This document shows positions 44,289 through 52,954 of a stretch of 64,000 nt of DNA, piece by piece. Positions within the stretch are counted from its first letter, which is position 1. Every line of letters begins with the position of its first letter. Below the pieces are notes generated by a model. That model saw only the letters and a program-made list of their open reading frames with translations. It had not been told where the DNA came from and made no database searches. The stretch comes from Planctomycetota bacterium (lineage in GTDB: Bacteria; Planctomycetota; Phycisphaerae; Phycisphaerales; UBA1924): assembly GCA_024280755.1 (NCBI GenBank), contig JAJRPN010000019.1, forward strand, positions 124,001-188,000. The letters are read 5' to 3'. A program made the translations under genes and the position numbers.

Positions 44289-45440
44289 ATGACCACTGCA
44301 ACCCATGCCAAAGGGCTCGAAGGCGTCATCGCTGGCGAAACCGAAATCTGTAATGTTGAACAAACCTCGCTCGTCTATCGCGGGTATGAGATCGCTGATC
44401 TCGCTGCCAATGCTTCGTTTGAAGAGGTGGCGTTCTTGCTGCTCGTTGGGCATAAGCCTTCAAGCGATGAGCTGGGCGCATTCAAAGCTGAGTTGATTGC
44501 TGAGCGTGCACTTCCCAGTGCGGTCGTTGAGTTCCTCAAGACCTCGGGCAACTTGGTCAACAACGAGTACGCGGTGCCTATGGATATCTTGCGGACTGCG
44601 GTTTCGATCTTGTCGCATCTTGATGCAGATTGTCAGGACAATGCTGGCGATGCCAATCTTCGTAAATCTAAGCGGCTATTGGCTCAGATCCCGACCGTCA
44701 TCGGGCATATGCAGAACTCGATCGAAGGCAAAGACTTCATCGCCCCAAACGCAAACCTTTCACACTCGGCCAACCTGCTCTACATGATGACCGGCAGCGA
44801 ACCAACCCCTGAAGCCGAGAAGGTAATGGATGTGTCGCTGGTGCTGTATGCTGAGCATGACTACAACGCATCAACCTTTACTGCACGCGTGATCTCAGGC
44901 ACACTTGGCGATCTGCATGGTGCCGTCACTGGTGCGATCGCAGCTCTCAAAGGCAAGCTTCATGGTGGTGCAAATGAGGCTGCGATGGAGATGCTTGCAG
45001 ACATCCGCAATGATATTGGCTCAGACAATGATCTTGGCAAGGTGACCGATTGGATGCACCAGGCATTCGCAGACAAGCGCAAGTTGATGGGCTTTGGGCA
45101 TCGTGTGTACAAGAATGGCGATCATCGCGCACCGATCTTGCATGGACTTGGCCGAAAGGCTGCTCAGGCGCGTGGCGAAGATTTTATCAAGCTCTTTGAA
45201 CTCGGCGAGATGGTCCAGAAGATCATGGAAGATGAGAAGAAGATCTATCCGAATGTCGATTTCCCGTGTGGCATGACTTACTTCACGATGGGCATTCCTG
45301 TGCCTCAGTACACACCGATCTTCGTGGCCTCACGGATTACCGGGTGGGCTGCTCACATTATGGAGCAACACGCCAACAACCGCCTGATCCGTCCACGGGT
45401 CGCATATATCGGTCCTGCACCACGCAACTGGAACGATTAA
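44289..45440 (+). CDS. prpC: Citrate synthase family protein, probable 2-methylcitrate synthase
   Basis: Condenses acetyl- or propionyl-CoA-type substrates with oxaloacetate. The 383-residue protein has SLVYRGYEIADLA, NASTFTARVISGTLGD, the catalytic His region LHGGANEAAM, GFGHRVYK with the second His and Arg, and a C-terminal IRPRVAYIGP. Length fits the short Gram-positive/archaeal and PrpC type. The start has AAGGA 8 nt upstream. prpD and prpB nearby suggest methylcitrate synthase, but in this group such enzymes often make citrate as well, so it could be the main citrate synthase. It is a single-gene unit with a strong terminator. Confidence 0.87.
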   Translation: MTTATHAKGLEGVIAGETEICNVEQTSLVYRGYEIADLAANASFEEVAFLLLVGHKPSSDELGAFKAELIAERALPSAVVEFLKTSGNLVNNEYAVPMDILRTAVSILSHLDADCQDNAGDANLRKSKRLLAQIPTVIGHMQNSIEGKDFIAPNANLSHSANLLYMMTGSEPTPEAEKVMDVSLVLYAEHDYNASTFTARVISGTLGDLHGAVTGAIAALKGKLHGGANEAAMEMLADIRNDIGSDNDLGKVTDWMHQAFADKRKLMGFGHRVYKNGDHRAPILHGLGRKAAQARGEDFIKLFELGEMVQKIMEDEKKIYPNVDFPCGMTYFTMGIPVPQYTPIFVASRITGWAAHIMEQHANNRLIRPRVAYIGPAPRNWND

Positions 45441-45462
45441 AGTCTGCTAAATAATCAGTCAC

Positions 45463-45495
45463 AAAGCCGAGTCCTTTGGGATTCGGCTTTTTTAT
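45463..45495 (+). terminator. Rho-independent terminator after prpC
   Basis: AAAGCCGAGTCC (45463-45474) pairs with GGGATTCGGCTTT over a 3-nt loop (one G-T pair), followed by a T-run. Confidence 0.9.
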
Positions 45496-45564
45496 TGGGT
45501 GATCCTCGAAAACGGGGGAGATGAATCCCGTATAATGGTGTGAGCGATCTGCTCGGGAGTATAC

Positions 45565-46233
45565 ATGATCCGGTTTGAATGCGATAAATGTGATATGGAG
45601 ATCGAGGTCGAGGATGATCTCGCGGGCACCAAGCATGAATGCCTTGGGTGCGGCGATATCAACCGGGTACCTGCCAATCCTGATGCTGATGAATCAAGTG
45701 CTGCCGACCACGACATGCCTCTCGATTCAAAGAAGGTTGATCGAGCTGCCAAAGAGGGGTTCCCGCCAGATTTTGGGCCTGAGGTTCGGGTGCAGATCGT
45801 AAGACGATGCTGGTTCCGCTCGCGTGCAATCCGGTTTTCACTGGTCTTCATTGCAATCCTGGTTGGGCTGATTGGTTCAATCTGGGTGCCTGTGACTGAT
45901 AAATCACTTTTCTGGTTCCTGCTCTTTGCTCCGATGGCATTGGGTGGAGTTGCCTTGATTAGCTGGTGGTGGGTTGATCGGCTTGGGGCATCGCTTGAGA
46001 TCACCACGAAGCGCACGATCATGCACCATGGGATATTGTCGAAATCCTCTTCCGAGGTTGTTCATGACAACATCCGCAATATTCAGGTGCGCCAGACATT
46101 CCTTCAAAGGGTCATGAAAGTCGGTGAGATCGGGATTTCGTCTTCTGGGCAAGATGGGATCGAGCTTCAGATCAATCATCTGAAGGACCCTGATAATCTT
46201 CGCAAAATCATTGATCTCTACCGCCCGCTTTAA
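45565..46233 (+). CDS. Zinc-ribbon membrane protein with bacterial PH domain
   Basis: A 222-residue inner-membrane protein. The N-terminus is a zinc ribbon (Cys6, Cys9, Cys26, Cys29). Two membrane helices follow at about residues 91-110 and 115-137. The C-terminal part is a bPH2/DUF304-like domain: LEITTKRTIMHHGIL, SSEVVHDNIRNIQVRQTFLQ and VGEIGISSSGQDG, all typical of YdbS-like proteins. The N-terminal ribbon resembles those of many planctomycete proteins. The next gene also has a zinc ribbon and membrane helices and starts 112 nt later on the same strand. Function unknown. Confidence 0.82.
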   Translation: MIRFECDKCDMEIEVEDDLAGTKHECLGCGDINRVPANPDADESSAADHDMPLDSKKVDRAAKEGFPPDFGPEVRVQIVRRCWFRSRAIRFSLVFIAILVGLIGSIWVPVTDKSLFWFLLFAPMALGGVALISWWWVDRLGASLEITTKRTIMHHGILSKSSSEVVHDNIRNIQVRQTFLQRVMKVGEIGISSSGQDGIELQINHLKDPDNLRKIIDLYRPL

Positions 46234-46345
46234 GTGAATCCTCACCATTTTGTCCTCATATCGCCGACAAATGGCGTATACTGTGGCTGGCAGATGGATC
46301 TGCTTGACACTCGTATTTGATCGATTGGCTGGAGATTTGTAAACA

Positions 46346-46687
46346 ATGCAATGGATGCTCAAACTTCGGCTTCGTGTGTTTGCACTCTTGGTCGCGCTCT
46401 CGATTTTGGTCTTTGGCGTGGTGAGTGTATTTTCAGTAGGAGTACTTCCTGCTGTTGGGGCTGCCATTGCGATCGCTGTGACGGTGGTCAACTCGATGAC
46501 CTCTCGGCTTGGCACGATGACCTGCGCCGGGTGTGGCAACAACATCGATCAACTCCCCGCTGGAACACACGGTATTGCCTGCCAAGGATGCGGCACAGTA
46601 AACCATCCATTTAATACCGGCGAAGCGATGCTGACGATGGATTTTGGGATGGATGACGATGTCGATGAGGACATCGCATCAACCTGA
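46346..46687 (+). CDS. Small zinc-ribbon membrane protein
   Basis: A 113-residue protein with two hydrophobic helices near residues 11-31 and 33-50 and a C-terminal zinc ribbon (Cys60, Cys63, Cys79, Cys82 in CAGC and CQGC pairs). The end is acidic (DDDVDEDIAST). It follows the PH-domain gene on the same strand. The inverse order of ribbon and membrane part in the two neighbours suggests a related membrane context, but no function is known. Confidence 0.7.
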   Translation: MQWMLKLRLRVFALLVALSILVFGVVSVFSVGVLPAVGAAIAIAVTVVNSMTSRLGTMTCAGCGNNIDQLPAGTHGIACQGCGTVNHPFNTGEAMLTMDFGMDDDVDEDIAST

Positions 46688-46735
46688 CCCATTGCTAGAT
46701 CTGCTGCAATGATCATCACAACTAAATCTTGATGT

Positions 46736-46765
46736 AAAAAAAGCCCAGAGCATGCTCTGGGCTTT
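46736..46765 (-). terminator. Terminator of tig, partly bidirectional
   Basis: A perfect 26-bp palindrome (46740-46765, AAAGCCCAGAGC core) is followed on the minus strand by seven T. It lies 21 nt past the tig stop and may also stop the convergent small gene. Confidence 0.9.
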
Positions 46766-46786
46766 GAGTGTACTCATTGTGAGTGA

Positions 46787-48142
46787 TTATTTGGTTTCGC
46801 CCATCTGCTTGTTGAACTCGTCTGCGCTGACTTCTTCGATCTTCGCATCTGCAAGGATCGAGTCAACGGTTTTGTGTTCCCGGATCTGCTGGAGCAATGT
46901 CTGGGCTTGGCCTGACTTGATTAACTCGTCGCGGACCTGCTCTGGACGCTTGCCTTGCTGCATAGCGAGTTGAACGATTTGAGCGTTCACTTCTGATTCT
47001 TCGACATTAATCTCCATCGACTCGGCAGCCTTGCTGAGAATGAAGAACTGCTTGAGTTCGGTCGATGCGCTCTCTGATGAGGCGCTGCGAAGCTCGGCCA
47101 TGTGCTGTTCGATCTCGGTTGGGTTTACGCCGCGATACATGAGTTCCATGCGTCGGCGTTCGAGGTTTCTCGCTGCCTGCTGAGCGGTGAGCCCTTCGGG
47201 GAGTTCGAAGTCGATGTTATCAGCGAGGTACTTGTTGATCTGCTGACGCATGACTGATTGCTGCTGAACCTCTGCACGCTGGGTGAGTTGGCCGGTGACC
47301 ATTTCGCGGAGTTGTTCTTCATCGTTGAAACCGTACTTGGCGACGAGATCGCCCATGACTGCTGGGACGATGCGGTACACCTTGACGACTTCGTATGCGA
47401 TGGTGAGGTCTTTGCCTCGGAGCGCTTCGATTTCATGATTTTCTGGGCCGGTGAGCTTGATGGTGAGCTTGGCACCTTCCTTTGGTGTACCGATTTGCTT
47501 GGCGAAATCTGGAACGATAACGCCCAAGATCATACCCTCTTTGCCGTCGGCCGGGATCTGAACGACCGCGCCTTCGATATTGTAATGCTCGACGCCTTCG
47601 GAGTCGGTCATCACGGCGTTGCCGGTGAGGTAATCGCCCTTCTCAGAATCTTCGCGTTCATCGAGCGAGCCTTCGTTGATTGCGATTTTGTCGATTTCTT
47701 CTTTGATCAAACCCTCTGGGAGAGCTGAATCTGGCTTGAGCACCTTGATGCCTTTGAGATCTGGAAGATCGAACTCTGGCATGACCTCAACTTCGACTTC
47801 AAAGTGGACTGGCTTGCCCGCTTCGATCTCGATGCCGTCCATCGCCTCGGCTGGTGGCTGGGAGAGCACCTTGAGTTTGTTCTCGGTAATCGCTTCTTGA
47901 TAGGCTGAAGAGATCAAGCGTGACTTGGTTTCTTCTTTGACATAGGAGCCGAATCGTTTTTCAATCAGACGACGCGGCGCGTGTCCTTTGCGAAAGCCTG
48001 GAATGTTCGCTTCGTGAGCGACTGATGAGAATGCTGATTCGATGTGCCCATCGACAGTTTCTGATGGGATATCGATCGAGATTCTCTTGCGACATGGGCC
48101 GACATCTTCGATTTTTACGGTATTAGAAATGGTGTCTGACAT
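46787..48142 (-). CDS. tig: Trigger factor (ribosome-associated chaperone)
   Basis: Binds nascent chains at the ribosome exit tunnel. The 451-residue protein has the ribosome-docking signature IPGFRKGHAPRRLIEKRFG (about residues 48-66), a middle FKBP-like domain (about 150-240) and the helical C-terminal chaperone arms. The FKBP part (KGDYLTGNAVMTDSEG, GMILGVIVPDFAKQIG) is divergent, so prolyl isomerase activity is doubtful. Length is close to E. coli Tig (432). clpP/clpX, often downstream of tig, are not present; a terminator follows instead. Confidence 0.93.
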   Translation of the reverse strand: MSDTISNTVKIEDVGPCRKRISIDIPSETVDGHIESAFSSVAHEANIPGFRKGHAPRRLIEKRFGSYVKEETKSRLISSAYQEAITENKLKVLSQPPAEAMDGIEIEAGKPVHFEVEVEVMPEFDLPDLKGIKVLKPDSALPEGLIKEEIDKIAINEGSLDEREDSEKGDYLTGNAVMTDSEGVEHYNIEGAVVQIPADGKEGMILGVIVPDFAKQIGTPKEGAKLTIKLTGPENHEIEALRGKDLTIAYEVVKVYRIVPAVMGDLVAKYGFNDEEQLREMVTGQLTQRAEVQQQSVMRQQINKYLADNIDFELPEGLTAQQAARNLERRRMELMYRGVNPTEIEQHMAELRSASSESASTELKQFFILSKAAESMEINVEESEVNAQIVQLAMQQGKRPEQVRDELIKSGQAQTLLQQIREHKTVDSILADAKIEEVSADEFNKQMGETK

Positions 48143-48325
48143 GATATTCCTTTGGGTTCATGTCGCGCACAGGACTGCTGTCGATCCGCCGTCGTGCGCC
48201 TGAGTCCCGGATCGACCCTACCGAACGCCGGCAGGACAGGAAGTGTAGGCATCGGACGAATCCTGGGCATCATTTGCCCAAATCACAAACCGATCCAACT
48301 CGGTGCGGTTGGTGTCAGATTTGGG

Positions 48326-48353
48326 TTGAAGTTTGGGCATGTCGGGCTATGAT
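48326..48353 (+). promoter_or_regulatory. Sigma-70-type promoter of tRNA-Leu
   Basis: TTGAAG (48326-48331), 16 nt, TATGAT (48348-48353), giving a start about 37 nt before the tRNA, the same spacing as for tRNA-Asp in this window. The rest of the 254-nt gap upstream of tig shows only a weak GCGCAC/GTGCGC stem (about 48166-48201). Confidence 0.55.
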
Positions 48354-48396
48354 CCCGTCTGGTTATAACACCTGTTGTATCCAGTATCACCTAATA

Positions 48397-48480
48397 GCCG
48401 AGGTGGCGGAATCGGTAGACGCGGTGGATTCAAAATCCACTTCTGGAAACAGAGTGGGGGTTCAAGTCCCCCCCCCGGCA
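48397..48480 (+). tRNA. tRNA-Leu (CAA)
   Basis: Class II tRNA with long variable arm. Acceptor GCCGAGG pairs with CCCCGGC with one mismatch (A5-C68). The anticodon loop TTCAAAA gives anticodon CAA, the D-arm is typical of tRNA-Leu, the T-loop is TTCAAGT and the discriminator is A. CCA is not encoded. Seven T follow the 3' end and may help termination. The nine consecutive C at its 3' side are unusual. Confidence 0.95.
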
Positions 48481-48520
48481 TTTTTTTACCCACAGATCCA
48501 CTAGATAAGGATGGTTTTCC

Positions 48521-48850
48521 ATGGCCGACGAACAACAGCCTCAACAGCAGCAAGTCCAACTTCGCATCGACGAATCGAAGATGACCAGCACCTATGCCAA
48601 CACCATCCGTACATCTAACACGCAAGACGAGTTGGTGATGGACTTTGGGATGAATATCCCGATGCAGATGCCAGGACAGGCACCTGTTATTGTGTTTAAT
48701 GTTGGTTCACGGGTCATCATGAACTGGGCGGGCGCCAAGCGTTTGGCGATGTCGCTTGGCCAGGCTGTTCGTCAGTATGAAGAACGCAATGGCGAGATCG
48801 AGATCAATATGGGCGGAAATCCCCCACCGCCACCACCAGCAGCGAACTAA
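48521..48850 (+). CDS. DUF3467 family protein
   Basis: A 109-residue protein with the DUF3467 pattern: MTSTYANTIRTSNTQDELVMDFG, then VGSRVIMNWAGAKRLAMSL and AVRQYEERNGEIE. The N-terminus is Gln-rich and the C-terminus ends in six prolines, both low complexity. The start has AAGGA about 9 nt upstream. It follows tRNA-Leu by 40 nt and has its own terminator. DUF3467 proteins are small cytosolic proteins of unknown function. Confidence 0.85.
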   Translation: MADEQQPQQQQVQLRIDESKMTSTYANTIRTSNTQDELVMDFGMNIPMQMPGQAPVIVFNVGSRVIMNWAGAKRLAMSLGQAVRQYEERNGEIEINMGGNPPPPPPAAN

Positions 48851-48877
48851 CTCGCAACTCATATCGTATAACCTCTA

Positions 48878-48921
48878 CTCTTGTGGAACGCTCGGACACG
48901 AGACGATCACAAGAGTTTTTT
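48878..48921 (+). terminator. Terminator after the DUF3467 gene
   Basis: CTCTTGTG (48878-48885) pairs with CACAAGAG (48908-48915) and six T follow. The 22-nt loop holds a smaller CTCG/CGAG stem. Confidence 0.7.
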
Positions 48922-49087
48922 ACTGACTGAAATAAGCGAAGCAGAGCAACCGAAATGATGCCAAAATCTACAAACTGTGACGGATATGCCGATTTGAAGC
49001 ATCAGGGTTTTTATCATGACCTTACGGCTCGCTCAATATGATTTGCCCAAGCATCCAACCCGGAACTTGGCATTGGGGAAGGAACCT

Positions 49088-50101
49088 ATGACACTCGAAA
49101 CACAAACATCAACACAACCAACCGATGAGATGGTCGCCCAGTGCGCAGGGCCAATTGATGATTTGATTCAAGCTGTTGGATCGGTCGTTGTAGGGCAAGA
49201 ACATATGGTTCGAGCATTGGTTATTGGAATGCTGACGGGCGGGCATGTGCTTCTCGAAGGTGTTCCTGGATTGGCCAAGACGCTCACCGTCACCACACTC
49301 GCCCAAGCCTGCAAAGCCGAGTTCTCACGGATTCAGTTCACTCCTGACCTGTTGCCCGCAGATGTCATCGGGACTTTGATTTACAATCCCAAAGACGGCA
49401 CTTTTACCCCTCGCAAGGGACCGATCTTTGCCAATATTGTGCTAGCCGATGAAATCAATCGTGCTCCGGCCAAAGTGCAAGCCGCACTGCTCGAAGCGAT
49501 GCAAGAGCGAAGCGCGACAATTGGCGACACGACCTATAGCGTCGGCGATCCGTTCTTGGTTCTCGCCACTCAAAACCCGATCGAGCAAGAGGGCACTTAC
49601 CCGCTTCCTGAGGCACAAATCGATCGGTTTATGCTCAAACTCAGTGTTGGATATCCGACGAAGGAAGATGAACGGGTCATTATCGATCGGATGATGTCGA
49701 CGGCAAATCTTGAGCCGATCTCGGCGGTGATCTCGATTGAACAAATCGGAGAAGCCCGCGCGATGGTCAACCGGATTTATGTCGATGACAAGATCAAGGA
49801 ATACATTGTGTCGCTTGTGCATGCGACGCGCGAGCCGACAGAATATGCGGTTGGTTGGAAGCTGGATTTGCCTAAGCTGATTGAGTTTGGTGCATCGCCG
49901 CGAGCTTCGCTTTCTTTGGCAAGGGCTGCTCGGGCCAATGCTTTCCTTGATGGGCGTTCGTTTGTGACACCTTCGGATATCAAGGCGATCGGGATGGATG
50001 TGCTTCGCCATCGGGTATTGATTAGCTATGAAGCCGAAGCAGAAGGTATAACGAGCGAAGACATCGTCAACGAAATCTTTGCACGGATCGCGGTACCATA
50101 A
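49088..50101 (+). CDS. MoxR-family AAA+ ATPase
   Basis: First gene of the Bat operon. MoxR proteins act as ATP-driven chaperones for VWA-domain partners. The 337-residue protein has Walker A GVPGLAKT (58-65), Walker B VLADEINRAP and the sensor region ATQNPIEQEGTYPLPEAQIDRF, which is the family signature. The start at 49088 is chosen over ATG 49016 because GGAAGGAA precedes it closely and the added 24 residues are not family-like. The DUF58 gene begins 3 nt after its stop. The upstream gap of about 165 nt after the terminator should hold the operon promoter, which I cannot locate. Confidence 0.93.
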   Translation: MTLETQTSTQPTDEMVAQCAGPIDDLIQAVGSVVVGQEHMVRALVIGMLTGGHVLLEGVPGLAKTLTVTTLAQACKAEFSRIQFTPDLLPADVIGTLIYNPKDGTFTPRKGPIFANIVLADEINRAPAKVQAALLEAMQERSATIGDTTYSVGDPFLVLATQNPIEQEGTYPLPEAQIDRFMLKLSVGYPTKEDERVIIDRMMSTANLEPISAVISIEQIGEARAMVNRIYVDDKIKEYIVSLVHATREPTEYAVGWKLDLPKLIEFGASPRASLSLARAARANAFLDGRSFVTPSDIKAIGMDVLRHRVLISYEAEAEGITSEDIVNEIFARIAVP

Positions 50102-50103
50102 GC

Positions 50104-51018
50104 ATGCTTACTGAGGAACTCATGCGGGAAGTGCGACGCCTGGAGATCCGGGCGCGTCGTCGCGTCGATGATCTCTTCGGCGGCCAATATCACTCTGCCT
50201 TTAAAGGGCAGGGCATTGAGTTTGCCGAGGTGCGCGAGTATCAACCCGGCGATGAAGTCCGTACGATTGATTGGAATGTTACCGCTCGAACTGGGCACCC
50301 GCATATTAAACGGTTTACAGAAGAACGCCAACTCACGGTGATCTTGTCTGTTGACTGTTCACAATCGACAGCGTTTGGTTCTGTCAAACGATCGAAGCAT
50401 GATCTTGCTTGCGAGGTTGGCGCGGTATTGACGCTCGCTGCTGGGCGGAACAATGACCGGGTCGGGCTTCAGGTATATGGCTCAGAACATCTTGGTGATG
50501 CGGAATCGTTTCATCTTCGCCCATCGAAGGGTAAAAAACATGCTCGGCGGATTATCCGAGAGCTGATCGATGCGTCCCCTGGCCAATCGCAGTTTAATCT
50601 CAATGATGCGCTGAGCGAACTTGGGCGTACACATCGTCGTCGGGCAATCTTGTTTGTCATGTCAGATTTTTTATCCGGGCTCAACAACAAGAATGAGCCG
50701 GATTGGGCCAAACCATTACGAATGCTTGCCCAGAAACATGAAGTCGTTGCAATTCAGCTCACCGACCCTCTTGAGTTTGATCTTCCCAAGGCTGGTTTGG
50801 TTCGCATGTATGATCCAATCACAGGTAAGCGGTTTTCAATCGACACCAACTCTCGGCGAGTTCGAAAACGATATCACCAGCAAGCAATACTTGAACAGAC
50901 CATCATCTCAAGTACATTGAGAAAAGCCCGTGTTGACTGCATCGAACTTTCGACCGCTGGGAATTATGTTGATGATTTGATGCAGTACTTCCATCAGCGG
51001 GAGATGCGTAAGCGATGA
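50104..51018 (+). CDS. DUF58 domain protein (VWA-like)
   Basis: A 304-residue cytosolic protein with the DUF58 signature: DDLFGGQYHSAFKGQGIEF, YQPGDEVRTIDWNVTAR and the VWA-like strand ILSVDCSQST, whose DxSxS metal site is partly degenerate. DUF58 proteins are the usual partners of MoxR ATPases. It starts 3 nt after moxR and its stop overlaps the next ATG (ATGA), so it is tightly coupled. Confidence 0.92.
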   Translation: MLTEELMREVRRLEIRARRRVDDLFGGQYHSAFKGQGIEFAEVREYQPGDEVRTIDWNVTARTGHPHIKRFTEERQLTVILSVDCSQSTAFGSVKRSKHDLACEVGAVLTLAAGRNNDRVGLQVYGSEHLGDAESFHLRPSKGKKHARRIIRELIDASPGQSQFNLNDALSELGRTHRRRAILFVMSDFLSGLNNKNEPDWAKPLRMLAQKHEVVAIQLTDPLEFDLPKAGLVRMYDPITGKRFSIDTNSRRVRKRYHQQAILEQTIISSTLRKARVDCIELSTAGNYVDDLMQYFHQREMRKR

Positions 51019-51914
51019 GGAAGTATCGGATATATCAAGTGAATCCTTTTGTGATTGTCTGCCTGTATGCGTGCATGCTTGTTGGTTGTTCTCGCCCAGA
51101 CTCGGCTTCTCGTAGTGAAGGGATTGATACGCAAGTGATCGATCAATCGACCGGCACCGAGTTGCGCACGCATATTGAAAGAGATCAAATCGGCATTGCT
51201 GATCGGGTCCAAATCAATGTTCAACTCGAATGGACCTCCCCCGCTTCAACGAAGCTCATCGAACCCCAATGGAGCGAGAGCGAATGGGAACTGATCGAAT
51301 CGTTTTATGAGCCTGTGCAAAGCAATGAGGGCAGCTTTGTCCTCGCAGCCTCATTTGTTTTGGAACCTTTTTTGGCAGGGGAATATGCCACGCCAGTATT
51401 CACTGCTGAGATCCTCTCCCAACCCGACTCGCCGGCGCACACACTTGAATCGATGCCGACTCCTATTCGTGTTCTCTCGGTGCTTGATGAGCAAGACTCT
51501 GGGGAACTTGATCCACCCAACTCGTTTGTTGACCCGACGCTGGATTCGAGTACGGAGACCCAATCTACCTTGGCAATCTTTATTGTCATTGGTGTGCTTG
51601 CGCTTGGTATAGGCTTGGTTCTTTGGCACCGTTTGCGCACAGCGAAACCAATGAGCCCTCTTGCCTCGGTATATGAGCAAATCGAACAGGTCGCTTCGGG
51701 GGAGAACCATTCGATCTTGCAAGGATACGACACGCTCTATCACGCATTTTGTCGGCTTGATTATCGCCTACAGCAGACGAGTGAAATTGGCAACTTCATC
51801 CAAGAATGCGAACGAGCAAGATTCTCAGGCGTTGATTCAAACACGCTTGATCCAAAGGCAATGGCACAACATACGCTCGAACTCTTGGGCTGCGCCGAGG
51901 GAGACACTGTATGA
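51015..51914 (+). CDS. Predicted lipoprotein of the Bat operon (DUF4381-position gene)
   Basis: A 299-residue membrane protein unlike the other Bat proteins. Its signal ends in LVGC (Cys25), so it is probably lipidated. A beta-rich periplasmic domain (about 30-180) is followed by a membrane helix at about 187-210 and a helical cytosolic C-terminus with YDTLYHAFCRLDYRLQQ. The place between DUF58 and the first VWA gene is where many organisms have a DUF4381 or BatD-like gene. It overlaps both neighbours by 4 nt. Both a lipid anchor and a transmembrane helix in one protein is unusual. Homology to BatD is possible but not clear. Confidence 0.72.
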   Translation: MRKYRIYQVNPFVIVCLYACMLVGCSRPDSASRSEGIDTQVIDQSTGTELRTHIERDQIGIADRVQINVQLEWTSPASTKLIEPQWSESEWELIESFYEPVQSNEGSFVLAASFVLEPFLAGEYATPVFTAEILSQPDSPAHTLESMPTPIRVLSVLDEQDSGELDPPNSFVDPTLDSSTETQSTLAIFIVIGVLALGIGLVLWHRLRTAKPMSPLASVYEQIEQVASGENHSILQGYDTLYHAFCRLDYRLQQTSEIGNFIQECERARFSGVDSNTLDPKAMAQHTLELLGCAEGDTV

Positions 51915-52954
51915 ACTGGCAGTTCGCTTATCCTTGGGTTTTATTGTTTGGCGGAACGCTGCCGATTATTTGGGGCGTTCGGCTGTTTTTGTTTTCGCGG
52001 AAACAAGGAATCATGTCGTCGGTTCCTTCTCGAATTGCAGCTGCGGGAAAATCTACGCGGACAGTTACTTCATGGGTTCCTATGGCAATCTTGTCATTGG
52101 CCATCGCTTCGCTGCTCATTGCACTCGCGCGCCCACAAGAGGTGATTGATTTTACAAAGACGACCAGAGACACAATCGCCCTTGAACTTGTTGTCGATCG
52201 TTCCGGTTCTATGGAAGAGAAAGTCACCTTCGACGGCCAACGCATAACACGGCTTGAAGCGGTAAAGAGGGTTGTAGAACAGTTTGTCGTTGGCGATGAA
52301 GAATCACTCAACGGGCGAGAGGGTGACTTGCTCGGATTGATTGTTTTTGGATCTTTCGCTGACACACTAATGCCTTTGACTCAATCGCATGATGCTCTGG
52401 TTGAAGCTATTCGAAGAATTGAGTTGCCTCGCATTGAGCGAGAACGATCAACCGCGATCGGCGATGCGCTCATGCTCGCAATCGCCAGGCTCAAAGCATC
52501 AGAGGATGCGATGCGTCGAGAGATGGATGACCAAGATTTTGCGCTCAAAAGCAAGGCAATTATTTTACTCACAGATGGCGAAAATCGTGCGGGTACATAC
52601 TCCCCCCAGCACGCAGCAGCCCTCGCAAAGGACTGGGGAATCAAGGTCTATATTGTTGGTATTCGCGGCGGAACAAGCGCTGGCGGGCTCTTGTTCGGCG
52701 GGAACCGTCAAGAAGTCAACGACAAACGAATGTCAGCAGTTGCCCAATACACCGGCGGCCAATACTGGGGCGTTGATCGTGTGGCCTATCTTGAGCAGGT
52801 GTATGCTCAGATTGATGAACTCGAACGATCAACGATCGAAATCTCTGAAGCAACAACTTACAACGAACTTTATTTGCCGTTTGCAATCGGTGGACTCTTC
52901 GGGTTTGTTCTCTCAACGCTTGTGCGATCTATTGTGTATCGGAGTGTGCTATGA
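51911..52954 (+). CDS. batA: VWA-domain membrane protein, BatA-like
   Basis: A 347-residue inner-membrane protein with membrane helices near residues 10-27 and 57-73, a VWA domain and a C-terminal helix near 323-340. The metal-ion-dependent adhesion site is complete: DRSGS (Asp96, Ser98, Ser100) and later LTDGENRAG. BatA/BatB pairs give the Bat operon its name (Bacteroides aerotolerance) and are linked to oxidative-stress tolerance. It overlaps both neighbours by 4 nt. Confidence 0.9.
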   Translation: MNWQFAYPWVLLFGGTLPIIWGVRLFLFSRKQGIMSSVPSRIAAAGKSTRTVTSWVPMAILSLAIASLLIALARPQEVIDFTKTTRDTIALELVVDRSGSMEEKVTFDGQRITRLEAVKRVVEQFVVGDEESLNGREGDLLGLIVFGSFADTLMPLTQSHDALVEAIRRIELPRIERERSTAIGDALMLAIARLKASEDAMRREMDDQDFALKSKAIILLTDGENRAGTYSPQHAAALAKDWGIKVYIVGIRGGTSAGGLLFGGNRQEVNDKRMSAVAQYTGGQYWGVDRVAYLEQVYAQIDELERSTIEISEATTYNELYLPFAIGGLFGFVLSTLVRSIVYRSVL

